A stretch of DNA of 64,000 bases from Siphonodentalium dalli. Taxonomy: Eukaryota; Mollusca; Scaphopoda; Gadilida; Siphonodentaliidae. The position numbers and the translations under genes are program-made. The notes under the pieces are model-generated. The model was not told the origin of the DNA. It worked only from the letters and a program-made list of their open reading frames with translations, and did no database searches. The stretch spans positions 209,299,934-209,363,933 of the forward strand of contig CP136063.1 in assembly GCA_032622095.1 (NCBI GenBank), given 5' to 3'. Position 1 is the stretch's first letter. Each line of letters starts with the position of its first letter. This document shows positions 60,641-64,000 of this stretch, in pieces.

Positions 60641-61349
60641 TGTGAGTCGATCGACAGATAGACTCGTGATTTTAAAAATGAATTTATTACTTATATAATC
60701 CATATGTAGTATGATGCCAAAATGCTTGTTGAAATATCTTATGTATATAGTGTATATATGTTCGTGTATGTTCCACCTTAAATGGTGGCTTTATGCATTA
60801 AACAATTCAATATCACATAATTAGCCCCTAAATCCGGCCTCATATTTTTTTAGTAAGGCACACGTGTATTATCGGCACACTCAGCGACGTCCGAGCTTGG
60901 CACAATGATATCAACGTCAATGCCGGAACGTTATTATTATATGAATTAGAATATAATAATGATATGCAGTTTGAGTTGGGTTATTTAGTGTTGACTGTGA
61001 CATAAACATGGGTGATAGTTAGGGTGATTGAACAATTTTGTCAACATGAAAAGTCACATTTAAAATGGAACTATACTTTTTTTCTTGAAGGTGTCTTTTA
61101 CGTCGTATTTGGTTGTGATAATGAAATCAATATTAATTGTTTTTACAAATCGTTTTTCCTTGCTAAAATGAGATTATGTGATAAAATTAATCTCAAATGT
61201 GTCGCAACTCTATACGAAATGTACTAACCTCGTCCATAAACCTCGTCTCGAATCGAATTTAGTGCACCCGGTTATAAATTTCGTATAAAATTGCGACTTA
61301 TTAGAGATCCACTGTATATTTTTTCTCAGTGCTATATCAGCTTGAAACA

Positions 61350-61545
61350 CAGGTCCCTATCTGGTGCGATACCACCACTACAAATATATTTGGTATCGCA
61401 CTAGTAGAGGACCTGTGATTGAAATCACTGTTAGATTAGCCGTAAGTATACGGATTTCCTCCACCAATAAAACTGGCAATGTCGTGATATGGCCTTAGTT
61501 GCTGAAAGCGACATTAAACTCCAATCAATCTATCTGGAAACTATA
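61350..61545 (+). mobile_element. SINE-like 3' segment
   Basis: 'gatttcctccaccaataaaa', 'gatatggccttagttgctga' and 'aagcgacattaaactccaat' followed by a caatcaatct tail resemble the 3' end of invertebrate tRNA-derived SINEs. A short hairpin ('tggtgcgatacca'/'tggtatcgcacta') precedes it. No internal promoter boxes were made out. Confidence 0.35.
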
Positions 61546-62279
61546 GTGTCATGTACAATGTACACTACGAATAACTTATTTGGTTTTGTGGCAAGTTCTT
61601 CAAGGTAGATTAGGTATTGAGTAAAAATATTTACGGCGCAATAAATTCCACGAGTCATAAATTTCCTATGTCCAAAGTATTTACACCGCATAGATATTTA
61701 CGGCCATCTGATTTTTATGACGTCGAGTCTGCAAAGAATAATCTTCTGCTCGATTGGACATTCGACTACTCGGCAGCCTAGTATGAGATCAATTGACACG
61801 AATATAAACAAGGGCGCCATAATGGTCTTATAAAACACCATATTGTTAGTTCAAGTGGGTACTTTTCTTAAGCCGTCAGCAGTGAAAATATGCGAATAAT
61901 TGAAGGCCAAAATAGGGGCTTCTTCTCACATAGTTGCGCATCGGTCTGGCGCCAGACTGTCGCGGATCAGTCGTCCTCGTCTCCCACAGGTGTGAGTCTA
62001 TCAGTGTCGCATTAGCTGCTAACAATAGGCCGAGAGTTTAAACGAACACACCTGTGCAATGACATTGCACTGCTCCGTGCTCCGCGTACATAGGTATGGA
62101 GATCCGCTTGAGACAGCTGAACACCATGAAAGACATAACCGTCGGAACGCAATTCAAGGAAAAGAAAAAACAGAGAAACCGTGTCTAATTTGTTCTTTTC
62201 TTTTGAAAAGTTTCAATGCGAAGTTACATTTCTCACGGCATGTATTGAATGGTGGGCGGTCGATAAAGATTGGTTGTGT

Positions 62280-63845
62280 CAATGGAAAGCGTACTGTGGT
62301 TTAGATTTCGAAAGTATAACCCCGTGATTAGTGGCTAATATGACGGGGTAATTTGAGCTGTGTGAACAATTAACCGCGTGGGAAATTACTGGTCACTGTG
62401 TTAAATCTGAAGAAGTCAACTTGACAATACTTTACGCCAATCGTTGCATGCAAATTCGCGACATGAACGTGTGAATATTCTTAACTACAACCAACGCATA
62501 ATTACCTAATTTACAATTGCAGTATCAAAGATGCATTCAGATTTTCAGTCAAATAGTTACAACAGCAATATTAACAATTTAAATTTAGCAGTATTTGGAT
62601 TTTTTTTCTCCCTAAAATTGTAAAAAAAAACAACATGTGTAATAAATAAACTAAACTTGCATTAAAGAATATGACTTTGTTATTGCAACGATTAACAAAA
62701 ATAAATATTGATGGTCTCTAAAAAAAGCGAAACTATGTGAAAGAAATGCAGATAAAACCCAATATGACTAGAAACATTATGTTATTTGCATAATATACAA
62801 AAGGGATTAGGGCACAAGTTTTTGCAACTTATGTAGTCCCTCTCCCAACACAATATAATAACAGATATGTAATAAAAGTGACGATACAAATGTTTTGTCA
62901 TGGTAACAAGTTTTGAGAGATATAATGTGTAGTGCCTTCCAGACTTGATCAGACTTGAGGTTGTTTCTTGGCTGAGAGGAAATTTGTAGTTAAAGAATGT
63001 CAATACATTATGAATGTTTGGTATGATTGACAAGTGCCAATATATTATGTATTCTTAGTATTTATATGTTGGAGTTAAAATATATTGATACACTTTAGCT
63101 GTTTTCCATTTCGGTGTTTGCTGTGGAAGACAATACAGATAATAAATCAGAATGAAAGGATTTTTTTGTTATCCAATCCTCATTTGAACTATTTGTTGTT
63201 CTATATACATAAGTGTCAATACGATGTTCTGTCTTTCGTTCAAATAAAATATTGTTTACACCACAATGAAATATTTGAATGGGAGAAACCCAACATAGTG
63301 TCTTTCGGGTGGCAATTCTCGTTCCAAACCTGTTACTTTATTCACTAGAATAAAAAATAAAAGCTTTTTTCTTGTGTACATTGATTTGTATAATATATAC
63401 ACACTGTGGTTTAGCGTTGGGGAGAATAACCTCGTAATTATAGCAGCTAATATGACTGGATAATCTGAGGTGTGTGGACAATTAACCACGTGGGAAATTA
63501 CTGGTCACTGTGTTAAATCTGACGAAGTCAAGTAAACAAACGCAAATCGTTGCAATTTCACGACATGAACGTGTGAAAATTCTTAACTATAGCCGATGCA
63601 TAATTACCTAAGTTATACAATTACAGTGTCAAACAGACAGACAGACGGACGGACAGACATATCCTACTCTTTTATATATAGATACAAATTTAGCAGTGTT
63701 TATATTTTTTTTAACACTTTTTCCACTAAATTGGTAAAACAAAAAAATCCATGTGTGATATATAAACTAAATTACATAAAGGAATATCAATGACCCCTAA
63801 AACGTCGAAACTAAATGAAAGAAATGCAAATAGAAAATAACGTAT
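62280..63845. repeat. Diverged direct duplication, about 1.13-kb period
   Basis: Segment 62,290-62,770 is repeated in the same order at 63,408-63,845 ('gggaaattactggtcactgt', 'cacgacatgaacgtgtgaa', 'cataattaccta'). The DNA between is AT-rich with no supported gene. Confidence 0.65.
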
Positions 63846-64000
63846 TATGACTCGCTTCCCCTCACACTGAATCCAACCCAACTCACTATTGTGTTATACT
63901 CATTTTACCTGTTCCATTGATCGTGAACTATATTCCTGTCATGTCATGTATTGTATTTACTTGAATAAAGTAACAGATATATTCCCATAAATTGTTAATA

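Noticed and set aside
62059-62304. Plus-strand ORF of 81 codons near a slightly CpG-rich patch
   Set aside because: No recognisable domain, and its 3' end runs into a duplicated non-coding segment. Evidence too weak for a gene.

Overview
The window is animal nuclear DNA, AT-rich and mostly repetitive, with small phase-matched exons in kilobase introns. The repeat style suggests a marine mollusc, most likely a bivalve: introns carrying gacggacggacaga-type runs, 'ccaagatggctgc..cagccatgttttt' dispersed repeats, hairpin MITEs and a SINE-like 'gcgacattaaactccaatcaatc' tail. The phylum is an inference from repeat style, not a proven assignment. No bacterial gene, CRISPR array or operon is present.

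Positions 1-41,065 hold one large minus-strand gene. I could chain eleven exons whose splice sites and reading phases all agree (1,761 nt, 587 codons), plus a weaker candidate last exon at 304-389. From 5' to 3' they encode a C-type lectin domain (40,984-41,065; 31,533-31,627; 29,313-29,534), an LDL-receptor class A module (28,384-28,491), three CUB domains each split over two exons (27,166-27,302 with 21,663-21,855; 17,872-18,026 with 14,048-14,246; 10,439-10,608 with 4,463-4,622) and a sushi/CCP domain (1,048-1,287). This is a secreted or cell-surface mosaic protein of the recognition or adhesion type. Its 5' end, including any signal peptide, was not found. It has no name that I recognise.

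The introns and the flanking DNA are a museum of non-autonomous mobile elements. They include TA-flanked hairpin MITEs (CAGTAATGCCC ends), TTAA-flanked piggyBac-like elements built around a recurring 'gccaatgcattctc..' hairpin, two hAT-type elements with 8-bp target duplications, an intron-containing MULE transposase remnant (34,579-35,548), a 44-bp minisatellite of about 36 copies (18,081-19,688), and a 4.65-kb foldback whose arms are themselves tandem repeats (36,025-40,676).

Positions 47,405-57,000 hold a decayed LINE endonuclease fragment, a 100-N assembly gap, and three direct tandem copies of a 2.76-3.27-kb unit plus part of a fourth. Each unit carries one intact, identical selenocysteine tRNA gene (anticodon TCA, minus strand) with its TATA-like -30 box and T-run terminator. 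This tRNA-Sec array is the most notable feature of the window. From 57,000 to 64,000 I see only repeats, MITEs and AT-rich DNA, and no convincing protein gene.
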